Assembly (NCBI GenBank): GCA_943735955.1
Contig: OX030958.1
Span: 6,790,626-6,854,625 of the forward strand
Length of the DNA stretch: 64,000 nucleotides
Direction of reading: 5' to 3'
From: Piscicola geometra
Taxonomy: Eukaryota; Annelida; Clitellata; Hirudinida; Piscicolidae
Numbering within the stretch: position 1 is the first letter of the stretch; every line of letters begins with the position of its first letter. This document shows positions 1 through 11,692 of this stretch, in pieces. A program made the translations under genes and the position numbers. The notes below the pieces were generated by a model that worked only from the letters and a program-made list of their open reading frames with translations, was not told the origin of the DNA and did no database searches.

Positions 1-2
1 AC

Positions 3-380
3 AATAATAATAATAATAATAATAATAAATTTCGAACCATAAACTCGAAAGATTCAAGTCAGAGGCAAGTAAGTTTGGACAAGGTTAAGTTCGAAGTGGA
101 CGTCGATGTTGATGTGGTCAGTCTTCGAATTCCCGATAACGACATCAGTAATTCACCCTATTCCATCAAAAACCTCATGTCTCCTCTAGCAAAGAAACCT
201 AAGCTTTCACTGGATGACTCCAAACCCGCGCGGAAGAACAACGGTCACGCATACATGGGGGGTGACTCGGACTTTTTTCGCGAGTACCTTTGCATCCAAA
301 TGGCGCAGTCTCACAAATGTTACGACCCTCGTTCTGCCCCCTTTCCCGCCTTCTACTTCCCTACCTACCGCAGCAATTAA
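3..380 (+). CDS. 3' end of a poly-Asn, probably nuclear, protein (5' partial)
   Basis: The frame is open from the window edge to the TAA at 378-380. It starts with a run of eight Asn codons (AAT repeat) and then gives about 118 residues rich in Asp, Val, Ser, Lys and Pro. Visible stretches include SPYSIKNLMSPLAKKPKLS, a basic KKPKL that could act as a nuclear signal, and an aromatic tail ending FPAFYFPTYRSN. No ATG lies near the start, so this is the terminal exon of a gene that begins outside the window. Poly-Asn next to a short Ser/Pro/Lys motif is typical of invertebrate transcription factors, but no DNA-binding domain is in view and I do not recognise the family. A GTAAGT at 69-74 could instead be a splice donor, in which case the coding part would be shorter. 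An AATAAA lies near 431. Confidence 0.5.
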   Translation, partial: NNNNNNNNKFRTINSKDSSQRQVSLDKVKFEVDVDVDVVSLRIPDNDISNSPYSIKNLMSPLAKKPKLSLDDSKPARKNNGHAYMGGDSDFFREYLCIQMAQSHKCYDPRSAPFPAFYFPTYRSN

Positions 381-510
381 TTGCACAACGCATGAAGCAA
401 AAGACCATTCAGAGCTCCAACGCCCACTAAATAAATCTATGCATGATTTTGTAAAATATAATTATGATCTTGGTGCTTTATTGTTCTTCTGTCGGAATTT
501 GAGTGGCTGA

Positions 511-880
511 CTTTTTTATGTTTTTATGATATTACATTTTCAAATCCGTCCATTTTGTAACTTCTTTTAATGTTTTTTTATTTGTTACAACTTTATCAGC
601 TTGAGGGGTAATCGATATTTTCATAACTATTTTATTTAGAAAGTTATATGTTCTAATAATATAAATGAAAACCTAATAGAAACTTTTTTGCCGTGCTTTT
701 GTTTAAATTCTATGACCATTCAATCAATCAATCATTAAAATGAATTTGTATAGCGCTGTTTCTCAAATTTTAAAGCGTAAGATGGAAGCTGGTAACTCTT
801 TACAAAGAGTATGAAAATTTTTTATGTTTTTATGAAATAAAACTTTTAGACCCGTCCATTTTGAATTCGTGACATCACAA
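511..880. repeat. Degenerate dispersed-repeat fragments (direct repeat plus GTATAGCGCT motif)
   Basis: Two related segments about 306 bp apart share TTTTTTATGTTTTTATGA followed by CCGTCCATTTTG (near 511-560 and 817-865). Between them, near 720-800, is TCAATCAATCAATCA then AATTTGTATAGCGCTG and AAAGCG. The GTATAGCGCT core recurs at about 51642 in a Zasp intron, which suggests an interspersed repeat family. Non-coding; family not identified. Confidence 0.4.
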
Positions 881-925
881 ACGACGTCTAAATATTTTTA
901 AACTGACAGTTACATAGATTAAAAA

Positions 926-3151
926 ATGTGCAAAATCGTTGTTAATTTGATTCTCCTAGTCTGTTTGCAATGCATATTGGGCGAGGAGAACAGACCAAAG
1001 AACCAGGTGGTGAGACTGGGTTCAACTGCTTCCTTCCAATGCAAGACCAGAACCTTTGGTCACGGACTCCTCTTCTACTACCAGCGGGTGGAAGGCCTGA
1101 TGGCCGAAGTCATTCACGAATCCACCTACCAAGACTCATCATTCGGCAAGCGCTTGAAGATTGATGTGAAGCGAACCAAGAACTGGTGGCTGTACACCCT
1201 CACAATCACGAATGTCAAATTCTACGATTACGGCGTCTACATTTGCTACGATAACTTTAAGCAAAACAAAAAGAGTGCTCTCCTGACGGTTATAGGAGAG
1301 CCGGAGTGTCACTCGAGCCACCATTACAGGCACATCCGTTACAGCTGCTCGATCATACACTCGGACTACTTCAAAATCGACGTCAAGTGGAGTTGCAATC
1401 GCGGAGATTATTTCTTGTGGGAGAGACCGAATCTCATTCATCTCAGGGTTCCTGGCATCGAAAAGTTGATCACAATCAGCAGGCACATCAGCAATGTCAC
1501 GCTCGACAAAGCAGTCGCGCCGAATGACGACTTCAAATGCAATTGCACGTTCAAGAACCACGCCGACAACTTTCCTACTTGGGTTGAAAACATCGACAAC
1601 AGCAGCATGCCCTTGGAGATTGAGTTGAGGCCCCTGACTGAAGTGAAGTTCAACGTCAGTGCCAGCTACAACCTGGTGGTCGAAGAACCCATCATGTGCT
1701 ACAGCAACAGCAACCTCTCCATCACCTATTTCATCCTCAAAAGCAACAACGAAACCACCACGAACAACGTCTTGAGGTACAACCACGCCAACCAAATCGT
1801 CGACCTCACCTGCTACGCCAAGAACGGTCTGAATCTCGAGCCTTTGAGCACCACCATAAAAGGCTTGAAGGCTGTCAATACTTACAATCGAACTTCTTGC
1901 GAGGCATACGACGTGGGAAAGTGCTTCGAGAAGTACTTCTACTACGTCGAGAGATCAGGTCAGTTTTTGAGGCTGCAAAAACTGCACTACGATTACCTGT
2001 GTGATGAGGTGTACAAGAACATCACCAAGTGCTTCAAGAAGGTGCTTCCTTGCAAGATTCCTCAAAAAGTCGCCAGCTGGATCGAATCTTTGGTTTTTTT
2101 GTGCAAGAAAGTTTACCTCAGTTTCAGAGAAGACTTCTACCAAATCCCCCTACTCCTCAAGTGCCAAACTCTTTACCCGCAGCAGCTGTCATTCGCTACA
2201 TACCTCGGAAAGGTTGATAAGTTTCTCTACAAGATGGAATACAAAGAAGAAAACCCTATGTCAATCGACATGATCTACTTCAAGACGTGCATCAACATAG
2301 CCAACCAGATCAAGCTCTACTGCACCACAGTGGCAGTACGCATGTACGGCAGTCTGAACGCGAGCTACTGGCACTTTGAGTACTTCACGTGGCTCAAGAA
2401 CTTCCTGGTCGACGTGAAGGACGACTCGGAACACTATCCCGTGCAGTTCCTAGAGTCAGACGACTGCAGGAAGAACGACATGGGCAGAGAACGCAACCAG
2501 GCCTGCGCCAATGGCTACAGGTGCTATAAGTTCTTCGACACGATACTCTCCACCTACAATCTCGGAGTGGTGTACCTAAACGACATAGAGAACAACTACA
2601 AGGGCATGTGCGAGCTGAGTGTCGGCGAGTTGAACGTTTGCATCAACGAAATACTGCCCCACTGTTCGCCCTACCTGCAAAGCATCTTGGATCCCTTGTC
2701 AGTCTTCCAGAAGTTTCTCTGTCTGGACTACAGGCCGATTTACGAAAAGCACCACGACTGCTACGGCAAACTCTTCCAGGGCACCACCGACGCGATCCAT
2801 TGCTCGCACGACATCAAGACAGTGGTCGAGCAGCTCTACTCCACCGAAACCTCCAGTCTGAGCATCAACGAGCAGACCAAGATCTGCGTGAGGGCGATCC
2901 AGTTCCTCGACTGCATCCAACGCTCCGTCACTCCCGTCTGTGGCGTCGAGGCGGCCCTACTTCAGAGGACCCTGAGCAGACTCATGTTGGCGCATGGCCT
3001 CAGAAGCATGTACTGCTACAGTGTCTTTTCGCACCTCTCGAGTCACCTCATCAAAACCTCCGAAGGAAGCCGCCTGACTCACAGCATGTCCTTTCTGCGC
3101 CTTTTCATTAGTTTACTGCTTGTCAGACAACAATTTAACCTTGAAATGTAA
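926..3151 (+). CDS. Secreted Ig-domain plus cysteine-rich helical-repeat protein, intronless, 741 aa
   Basis: This is a single uninterrupted ORF. Residues 1-19 (MCKIVVNLILLVCLQCILG) form a clear signal peptide. Residues about 25-123 look like a V-type Ig domain: Cys39, and DYGVYICY with Cys107 in the usual strand-F position. The usual core Trp is replaced (LLFYYQR). A second region to about residue 330 has further Cys pairs and many N-glycosylation sequons. From about residue 345 to 720 there are two or more diverged copies of a Cys-rich, probably helical module, with spaced Cys as in CFEKYF, KCFKK, CELSVGELNVC and HDCYGK. This spacing recalls the T20D4.11-like/DUF19 extracellular fold; that is my inference. 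The tail SMSFLRLFISLLLV is hydrophobic and could be a GPI-attachment signal or a weak anchor. The start was chosen because the signal peptide begins at this ATG. All recognisable neighbours are heavily split, so lack of introns is unusual. Function unknown: adhesion, receptor or immune recognition are possible. Confidence 0.85.
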   Translation: MCKIVVNLILLVCLQCILGEENRPKNQVVRLGSTASFQCKTRTFGHGLLFYYQRVEGLMAEVIHESTYQDSSFGKRLKIDVKRTKNWWLYTLTITNVKFYDYGVYICYDNFKQNKKSALLTVIGEPECHSSHHYRHIRYSCSIIHSDYFKIDVKWSCNRGDYFLWERPNLIHLRVPGIEKLITISRHISNVTLDKAVAPNDDFKCNCTFKNHADNFPTWVENIDNSSMPLEIELRPLTEVKFNVSASYNLVVEEPIMCYSNSNLSITYFILKSNNETTTNNVLRYNHANQIVDLTCYAKNGLNLEPLSTTIKGLKAVNTYNRTSCEAYDVGKCFEKYFYYVERSGQFLRLQKLHYDYLCDEVYKNITKCFKKVLPCKIPQKVASWIESLVFLCKKVYLSFREDFYQIPLLLKCQTLYPQQLSFATYLGKVDKFLYKMEYKEENPMSIDMIYFKTCINIANQIKLYCTTVAVRMYGSLNASYWHFEYFTWLKNFLVDVKDDSEHYPVQFLESDDCRKNDMGRERNQACANGYRCYKFFDTILSTYNLGVVYLNDIENNYKGMCELSVGELNVCINEILPHCSPYLQSILDPLSVFQKFLCLDYRPIYEKHHDCYGKLFQGTTDAIHCSHDIKTVVEQLYSTETSSLSINEQTKICVRAIQFLDCIQRSVTPVCGVEAALLQRTLSRLMLAHGLRSMYCYSVFSHLSSHLIKTSEGSRLTHSMSFLRLFISLLLVRQQFNLEM

Positions 3152-3217
3152 TTAAATCTTGCTTGACCATGCTTTTATACGCGTTGTTTAAAATGATTGA
3201 GTCATTAGTGAATGTTC

Positions 3218-3223
3218 AATAAA
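3218..3223 (+). terminator. Polyadenylation signal AATAAA of the Ig/Cys-rich gene
   Basis: A canonical AATAAA lies 67 bp after the stop codon at 3151, in AT-rich sequence, at the distance expected for a short 3' UTR. Confidence 0.6.
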
Positions 3224-5238
3224 TCAATCTAAGTACCGTATACAATAATCTAGATTTCAATAGAAACCCACTAACTATTAAAGATTCGGAAATGAATGAA
3301 ATAAAGTTCGATTATTTTAGCGTCTTACAACAAACTACCTCCTATATACCCAGTTAATCTCAATCACAGTCTAGATATGATGAATTTTGAAATATTCGTA
3401 GGAACAAAGATGAATAAAGAGTAGCAATAGTTTCTACACGTGACCAATATAATAGGATGTTACATCTAACCGGGAGTAGTTCAAGTAATGGTTGATGATC
3501 TGTCAGTTGGCAAAGTAGTGCGTGGTAAAGAAGTGCTTAAACAGCTTCTAGCCTATAATTTTAATAAGTAAGATGAATCATCAAAAAGTTTTAAATAAAT
3601 ATACAAAATCACTTTTATGAAAATTCATACAAGTTTCATTACTTGAAATATGGTGACTCGAAAACGTGATTATAATTTAATTTAATTAAATAATAATTTC
3701 AATAATTGTCGTAAAGCCAAAAGATCGAGGTGACAAATTTTGAACGCGCGACAAAACACCGACGTTAATTTGAAACTGTCCAATGGTTGAAATGAGCTTA
3801 AATTTATCACAGGCATTTTCGAGTGAAGATGAAGAGCAAGTTAGAGACAACCGATTACTGCTACTAGAGTTCTCTTGACAAATGTTAAAACCAGATAATT
3901 TCAGAAAAATCAGACCTAGGAAAAAAAAACAAATTAAAGGAATAAGTACAAAAATAGTGCTAACTACAATCGCTCACTGATATTGTTACCTTTGAAAGCA
4001 TGAGTTCTACATCTACGGTACATGCTTTCGGTACTTACAGCTATAATGACACTCAACGAGGTGCATATTTAAATAAATAGTCGTTGTTGTTGAATACAAA
4101 AAGTTCTAACATCTAATACAACGCGTCAAGCAGCCCGTTAGTGACGATGCACTCGATGAAATTTGCGCCTCCAAGCGCTTCCAAGCGATAAGTTAAGATT
4201 CGAAAAAGTTCTTGAGTTGAATGAATGGCTAAGTAAGAGGATGGCGTGATGAATGTGCATATGAATGCATGGATTGACATGCCCGAATTCTTTGGTCTGA
4301 GAGCTAACAAATTCAAAATTGACGTCAAAAGTAGTAACTCTAGAATATGGAGTGAAGGGGAAAGATGCATACACAAATTGAGTAAATTATTATTCGATTT
4401 ATGATACGAATAACTCCAAAATGAAGATTTAAGCACGATGACGAAAAATTCAAATTTTAAAAAGTATGCAAGAAATTCAAAAAAAACTTAAATAAATAAT
4501 ATCATCATTCCTCGCCTCAATAATTTGTAAATATAAACCTTGAAAATTTTCGCTTTCCAGACGAACTGGAAGACGAACTAAACATGCACAAATCAAAAAA
4601 ATACAATAGTACCCTCATGGCGTGTCGTTGATTTCATCTAAGCTACAAGAATGCAAGTGTTTGAAATTCAGGGAGACAATAGCATCTACTAACCAGCTGC
4701 GACTAAGTACCACTAAGAAGACGAGTTTCATGATAATGTGCTGTCATTCTAGAGTTCTGTAAAGTTCTTAAATAATATACGTTTTACGTGATATAAGTAT
4801 TATTGATATTTTATAATATTAATTTACTTAATGATCTTTAAATAATGCACAAAAATCTACTCAACTACCGGTGCTCGTATGTACAGAATTGAAGATACTC
4901 TGATTAAAAGTTTGTCAAGAAAAATATTCCAAACTGAAATAGTTTTGATTGGACACCTCTGCACATAGCTTTTGCATGAACTATTGCATAAGTACGTATT
5001 CCAGTCGATGTACACCAATCAGTTAAAACGGCCAACAGCACTGACCCCTTGCGAATAAAAAAGTAATGCCTCAGCTTTAATTTAAGTCTGCAACCAGCTG
5101 ATAAGTTCAAATTCATTATAAGGTTTTGCTTAACAGCGTGTTTGAAACAACTACGAGACTCCTCTAACCCATTCTTTAAAACGCCAACCCCATATCTCCA
5201 TACATCCCTCAACACCACCCCAACCGCCTCACAAACCC
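3224..5238. other. AT-rich region between convergent genes
   Basis: No supported gene. Small exon-like islands on the + strand were seen: ATG at 3488 with MVDDLSVGKVVRGKEVLKQL ending at a GTAAG; a CACAG acceptor near 3812 followed by a Glu/Asp-rich stretch; and TTTCCAG near 4560 followed by DELEDELNMHKSKKY. They could be pieces of one small gene, but phases do not single out one model. The long minus frame at 4904-5242 has no family support and is probably chance. Confidence 0.3.
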
Positions 5239-8200
5239 TCACAAACCCTCACATCCCCTCAAACCATCTTCCTCTTCCGATCCATCCAAACTCGAAGCAT
5301 CCTCATCAGCCTCATCTGCTTCTCCCATCATGCCTCCATCATCGTGACCTCCTACCACTCCATCACTGCTCTTCGCTACCCTGTTCTGGCACACGTTGAC
5401 GGCAGCCATTCGTGAGGCCAGCTTCATGCAACGACGTGGCATGTCGACACTGCACAGTTGCAGGCCACTCCACAGTGCAGTACGAGCCTCTCTCGTCTTG
5501 CTGGAAAGCTCGTCTAGCGATGAAGCCAGCGCCAAGACGTCTGGGAGTGTTTAAAAGTTGTCCGAGGATTGATTTTAAGTGCAATATTATTGGTAATAAA
5601 GTGGCAAAGTTATATTAATTCAGTCTTGGTAATGTTTATATTTCAAAAAGTAACCTTTTTCCTTCTGTTGCTGAGGGTTCTTGATGAGGTGTTTGTTGAT
5701 GGCGTTGAGTATTTCGTCCTTGCGACAGGCCTGCACCTTGACAGCTGCCTTCTTCCACTCCTCCACCACCCGCCTCACTTGAACTGGCACCTTCATTTCT
5801 TGCAGCTCTTCCATGCGCTCCAACAACGTCTCGACCTAGTGGTGTGATGATGGTTTTGTTTATGAATTATTGTTTGGCACTTTTAAGTTTTCAAGATGAT
5901 TAAAAATCTCAATTTAAACCTCGACCTACCCTGGAGTGTTCTTTGATGCTTTCCAGAACCAGTCTGTCCACACGGGATGGATTCTGCGAGAGCTGAGGGG
6001 GCAAGGGTCGGTTGTTGTCGCTCGAAACATTCTTTCCGGGATTCTGTCTCGCCAATTCCGCCTCCGTCTGGCGATGATGAACGTTTTAAATAAACAAACG
6101 GTAAAAACATTCTATATTTATTCCTCCGATTTAAATTAAAAACCTTTTCGAACCTTTTGTAGCCAGAAATAAAATTGAGAAATTATTAAAATAAAAATGT
6201 TTGAAATTAAGGATAGAAGCCGCCTCACCCGCTTCCTCTCGTTCTCGATGTTCTTGTACTGCTCATAGCACTCCTCGAGCCTCTGGTGCAGTTCGTTCGC
6301 TGGACCACTGCGTCTGTGGTGGGTGAAGACGTGTGTGCTAGAAGCTGCAAGTGTTTGCATTATTGCAGGAATTATTTCTATATCATCAGTTATTTGCTTA
6401 TATATTTGACCTATAATTTAATATTGATTCAATTTTATTTATACATATTTTATTCAGATATGTTTTTTCTTAATTATTTTGAACAACTTTTTTATAATAT
6501 ATTATTTTTAGATTTCTATTTATATATATTTTTAGATTTCTATTTATATATATTTTTAGATTTCTATTTATATATATTTTTAGATTTCTATTTATATATA
6601 TTTTTATATTATATATTTTTTAATATTATTTATTTTTTTATATTATAAATTTTCTATTATTATATATTTTTTTTATATTATATATTTTCTATTATTATAT
6701 ATTTTTTATATTATATATTTTCTATTATTATATATATTTTTTTAATTCTATATTTTTGTATATTATATATTTTCTATTATTATATATTTTTTTATTACAT
6801 TATTTTCGTTTTCATTTTTCTTTTTGAAAGGAAGAAGTTGAATCATCAGGTAAATCATGACATAAAAGCCCCTATGACGCGCAATAAACCCAGGCACTTC
6901 CCTTCCCCATTGTAAAACACTGCGAATCCCTGTCTAAGCAATCAGCTTGCAGTAGAAATAAATTGACGGAAGTTACTTTAGAGCTTTTTAATAAGCAAAC
7001 TAAGCCAAAAAGTCCTCAAAATTAAATAAACTCAAAAACTCAGATGGTTAGAAAGAAAAACTTGTTATTTATGAATTTTTAGAAATCTGTCACAGAAGTA
7101 GTCTCTGAAGTAGATCAAGGCGAAAGCGATTCATTAATTTAAGTATTGGGTGTGAAAGAAGGAGATGAGAGGTAATTAATCATCAAAACATCATCATTAC
7201 CATCATCATCCTTGTTTATATCATACTTGCCTTAATTATTCTTCTCAGAAGATTTGCTAATTATGAAAAGTCAGTCATAAAAATAATGTGTCAGAAGATG
7301 AAAAGTAAATTAGAGAAGAAATATCTAGGTTAAAATAGGACCAACTTGATTGGTCTGGCTGCTGTGTAGTTGATTCCAGAGAGGGCATGGTTGATGAAGC
7401 TGATTTGTTGTTGTTGTTGTTGTCGTAGTTGTTGTTGTTGCAGCAATTGTTGGTGTTGTTGGAACATTTGTTGTTGCTGAGTGAAAGCTGCATTGAAGTT
7501 CTTGTTGTTTAGTTGTTGTTTGAGGATGGGAGGGATGCTAGGGTGGTTGAGGGCACTGGGTGTTGGACTGCTGAGACTGCGGAGGTTGAGGAGAGGGGAA
7601 GGAGTGGAGCCGATGAGGAGACGGTTATCCTGTTTCTCCTTGACTGATTGCAGCTGCAACAAGTTGTAGTAGCTGGCCAGATCTGTAGGTATTCCTGATT
7701 TGCTTCTGTAGTTGTTGCTCAATGGGATGTTGTTGAGTTGGTTGTTTGAGGGAGAGTTGTTATAGAAAGTGTTGTTGTTGTTGTTGTTGTTAAAGAAAAG
7801 GTTGTTGAGGCTGCTCTGGCTGTTGATGTTGTTGCTGGTCATCTTTTTGTAGAAGTGATTGTTGTAGGCTAGGTTGTTCATATTGTTAGCAGTGTTGTTG
7901 ATGTTGTTGTTGAAAGGGGAGTCTCTTTGGAACTGTTCCTGGTTGATGTTCTGCATGAGAGCATCAATATAATGTTGCTTCATCGCTTCGGCCTGCTGTT
8001 GTCGCAGTAGTTGTTGTTCTGAGAAGTTTTGATGGCTCAAGTTCTTGCTGTTGTTGTTGTTGTTGTTGCTGTTATTGTTGTTGACTTGAATCTGCTTGTT
8101 AAACTGCTGAGTAAAAGACTGGTTTGCTTGGGTTTTGAGAGACATACTCTCAGGCAAGAAATTGGAATTGAAGTTTGGAATGTTGCTCATCCAGCAGTTT

Positions 8201-9675
8201 GGCTCCGAAGACGACATCTCGAAAGGGAAACACTCCTTCTTCTGTGCCCTCTCGTTCAACGAGCCTCCCACCACCGGGAAGTCCTTGTTCTCTTCAAAGT
8301 CGTCCTTGTCGAGGCCATCCTCGTCAAACTCCTTGAGCATCGTGTCGATGAGACTGCAGCACACCGAGTCGTCAACCTCGCCCTCCTCCGCGATGGAACT
8401 CTTCACTGGCGTCCTGGACCACTCGTCGGGCGACAGGAACGACTTGTAGCTGTGGTGGCTCTTGCTGCTTCCTTCGTCGTCCGATGCAGGCAGTGGCTGC
8501 AGAAAGACGCCAGTGCTGAAGGGACTGTAGTAACCGCCGTCCCCACTCTCCTCCCGGTGCCCAAAACGACTCTTGAACTTTTCGTTGAACCTCCACGACA
8601 GTTCCGTCTCCTCGGACCTTCCTTCTGACGACTCACTCTTGCCTTGCCAGTGGTCTGAGAGGAACGAGCCATGCTGGAAGCTGCCATAGGAAGTCGAGTT
8701 GCGGTCGGACTTTCCTCCTGGAGACAAACTGCCGTTGTCACTGCGAGGATTCAACTGCCAAGCACTCTGACCAAGGGACTCCATGTTCAAGCTGTGGGCA
8801 GTTGGAGAGTGCTTGTGAAGTCAACAAAACAGAAAAGTAATCTATTATTTTAACAAAAATAGATTTTAAAAAATGTTGTAAAGTAACAAACTCATTAAAG
8901 GCAAAAACGTCAGTGAAGGAGGCATGGCCCCTCTCATCCTTCAACCTCTGCACCATATCCTCATTCGAGCCGCCTGACTCTGACCCACTGTAGCTCTGCA
9001 GGGTGGTGTGGAGGGATTGAAGCCTCACAAGAAGATAAGAATATGAGTATTTATTGTTATATCCTAGATTAGATTCCCTTGACCTATAAATTTGAACTAA
9101 ATTAGATATTTAGGTTGAAAATAATGATTTTTTTTAAAGTATTCAGTCTTTAAAGTTGTTATATATTATTTGATCTGATGAAAACATGGCCTATTTACAG
9201 AACACCTTAGAACAAGGGCAATTTATGAATGTATTTTGCTACTGGTATTCGAAACTTGAGTTGATTGGGTTTCATACTCTAGTGATATATTCAAAAAAAA
9301 TTTTCCAATATTTCAAATATAAATATAAATTAGTTTTGGCTTTTTATAGGTATGCTTTTGAAAAATTTTATTAAAAAGGTATGATTAAAATTGTTTGCAT
9401 TAAAATTTTTTTCTAATTCATCAAAACTCTATTACAAACCTGTTTTGGCCACAAATCACTCATTGATGAGTATGAATTAAACTCATCAGAAATGCATCTT
9501 GAGAACTGAAATTATCATTATTGAAATGAATATTGTGATGAAATATTGAAGAAAAATCAAAATGAAGTTGAAATAATATAAAAGTTGAACTTACTGCAGT
9601 ATTTCCATAGTCTTCAGGTGTGTCAGTGGAAGGAATGAATGGAGTAGCAATTGGATTGAACTTAAAAACCTTCAT
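5239..9675 (-). CDS. MEIOC: MEIOC homologue (meiosis-specific coiled-coil protein), 7 exons, 794 aa
   Basis: Exons (minus): 9675-9595, 8995-8888, 8811-7346, 6337-6229, 6067-5930, 5835-5655, 5540-5239. They total 2385 nt in one frame with matching phases. The C-terminal part carries the MEIOC domain (residues about 562-720): SGPANELHQRLEECYEQYK, then LARQNPGKNVSSDNNRPLPP and QNPSRVDRL, then CRKDEILNAINKHL, then TREARTALWSGLQLC. In mammals MEIOC binds the YTHDC2 helicase and keeps germ cells in meiotic prophase; fly bag-of-marbles is a distant relative. The large third exon encodes a disordered N-terminal region, Ser-rich first and then long Asn and Gln runs (about residues 290-480). A short acidic tail follows the domain. 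The donor at 7345 (GTTGGT) is weak and was chosen because it restores phase; the rest have good consensus. Upstream 5' UTR exons are not identified. It is convergent with the Ig/Cys-rich gene. Confidence 0.9.
6480..6800. repeat. AT-rich tandem repeat in a MEIOC intron (24-bp unit, then TATTAT arrays)
   Basis: At about 6505-6608 a 24-bp unit (AGATTTCTATTTATATATAT plus T4) is repeated four times almost perfectly, followed to about 6800 by TTATATTATATATTTTCTAT variants. It lies in the intron between exons 3 and 4 of the MEIOC gene. The FLDFYLYI-repeat frame on the + strand here is a by-product. Confidence 0.85.
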
Positions 9676-11537
9676 GTGATAATGCGTATTTGATTAAATT
9701 TATTTAATTACATTAATTAAATTTATGTATTTTCTAAAATCAAACTTTTCTACAAGACAGGATAAAGCTAAAAAATTCAATGCTGGGACTCAAATTTTAG
9801 TGCTTTAGTTCTCACCGTCGTCATATCGAAAAGATTATTCTATCATCATATTAAATTAATATTTTGAATAAAAATTATTATAAAAAATTATCTCCTGAGC
9901 TTTATCAATGATCTACGTCAATTAATCCAAAACGATAACATCAACTTTCAATGCGCAAAAAGGTTTTATAGTGATCAGCTGATTTATTGCGCAGTTTAAT
10001 AAAGGCGTTTGAGTAGTTCTGAACAATGGGGGGAGGTATCTAGTATCTTGACAAGTATCTAGTCAACTCAAATCATAAATGATAATTTGTTACTCAGCTG
10101 TTATTACGTAATAATAACGTTCCGAATGACTAACCTAATGAGTGAAAATTAATTGAGCAAATGAAAAATTCACCTCAAACAAATCCGAATGATTATTTAA
10201 CGAATTCTTCATTAACATTTCAGATATAGTAGGAACCGAATAAAAGTGTTTTTCGATCTGGGATGACGATTAAATACAGGGCAATGTTTATTTAAGTTGG
10301 GAACGCCCACGTGTTTACGCCGCATGGCCAGCTACTTAACGAAATTGTTACAGTATCGATTTTTCAACTTCTCCCTCAATAACATCCGCCCCGTACTCTC
10401 AAATCCAAGAGCTTTGCTAACAACGTGTGAATGCTATTTAAATATTACTTTAGTAATTTACAGTAAACTCACTGGCGGCATAAAGTTTGACATTCAGTCG
10501 AAAATAACAAACATTGAATCTGTTTTCAAATAAATAATTTAGCTTTAAACTCAGTTTTAAAGCGCTTATTTTGTGTATTTATAATTAAAAAGTGTAAGCA
10601 GAAACTCATTGATCCGATTATGTACGTTCTCCTCCTCGTAAACATACCCAATTGCAGGACGCCCGAGCTGGCCTAATTGTTACAAACGCATTTTTATATG
10701 CTATATAAAAAGTATCACATGCATATACAAATGTATTTTGTTACGTAACAAATGTTATTGTTTTTATTGCATGATTAGGTTCAGAGAAGTTTTATGGCGA
10801 GTGTTTATTTGGCTTTATAAGCTTTGAAGCAGACTAATGAAGAACAAACATGGTGATCATTTGTATAATTATTCCAAGATGCCAGCACATATGCACTTGA
10901 CTAAGCGATTAGGACTCCTTCATGAACTCACATGAGAAAATATAAGTTCCTTCAAAGGGCGCCACTGTGCTTGATTATGTGTTCGTACTGAGTTGCTCGT
11001 TGCAAGTACAAGCCTATAGATTTCAAAGCGTTCTTTTAAAGTGAAAAAAAAACATTTTTTAAACAAAAATATAAATTAGAACTCCACAATCACATCAGCT
11101 GCTGTGACGTAAGCAAGGACTCTAGACTGTGATTGGCTGCAGCGAACCTGGATCGATATTCTCTTTGTAAAAGAAGTCTATTTTGGCTTGTTGCTGATGT
11201 GTTTTTCGAGATGCGAAGCTTTAAATATGGCGTCATATCGGAGCGGATTGCGAAAGGAGTTGCGTAATGGAGGAGTTTGAAATAAATTGAGGCGATGATG
11301 CAATCTGGAACAAAATGTCATCTTTTTATGAAATCTTAAGTATGTCGCAAGAAAACATTTGGGTTAATTTAAATTTGTAGAAAATTCCAATCGCATTAAG
11401 GATTCAGTTGTGATAAATAACAATTATTTTCATATGTTATCCGTCTCATTTAGAGACCCAGAGAAAATGTAAATAATAAACCATAGCGATAAATAGAAAG
11501 AATTAAATATAGAAGGAAAAGTCCTTGACAAAGAAGA
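9676..11537. other. AT-rich intergenic region
   Basis: No coding exon recognised. A CRE-like TGACGTAA lies near 11104 within a less AT-rich patch (11090-11290) that could be regulatory; there is no other support. Confidence 0.4.
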
Positions 11538-11692
11538 TTAGGCGAAAAGGACTGGTGACATCTCGACGAAATCTTGCATAAGCTCACTGTTTACTCCGAA
11601 TGCATTTGTAAGAGACGACTTGAATGAGCTTCCGCGGCATGGCACCACGTAATTGCCCTGTTTAGAGGCGCAACACTTTTGAGGCACTCGAG
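11538..11692 (-). CDS. Probable terminal exon of a small Cys-containing protein (5' partial)
   Basis: A strong acceptor (TTTCTATTTCTAG) precedes a 50-codon open segment with near-neutral GC content inside very AT-rich DNA. It encodes RVPQKCCASKQGNYVVPC followed by a Ser/Phe/Glu-containing tail ending VEMSPVLFA. The three Cys (CC...C) suggest a small secreted protein, but no signal peptide exon was fixed. An upstream open segment ending at a GTAAGT near 11933 (PSYKQVNLQR) and a possible 78-bp cassette at 11814-11891 (VKRFVWEDDSNDRVDGVNG) are both phase-compatible (phase 1). The intron between those two would be only 41 bp. From 11900 to 12568 nothing else is certain. Confidence 0.4.

Noticed and set aside
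1139..1795. 218-codon minus-strand frame
   Set aside because: Antisense shadow of the 741-aa Ig/Cys-rich ORF, which has a signal peptide, Ig motif and polyadenylation signal.
4904..5242. 112-codon minus-strand frame next to the MEIOC stop
   Set aside because: No domain, no splice logic, and it starts beyond the MEIOC stop codon; probably chance in the 3' flank.
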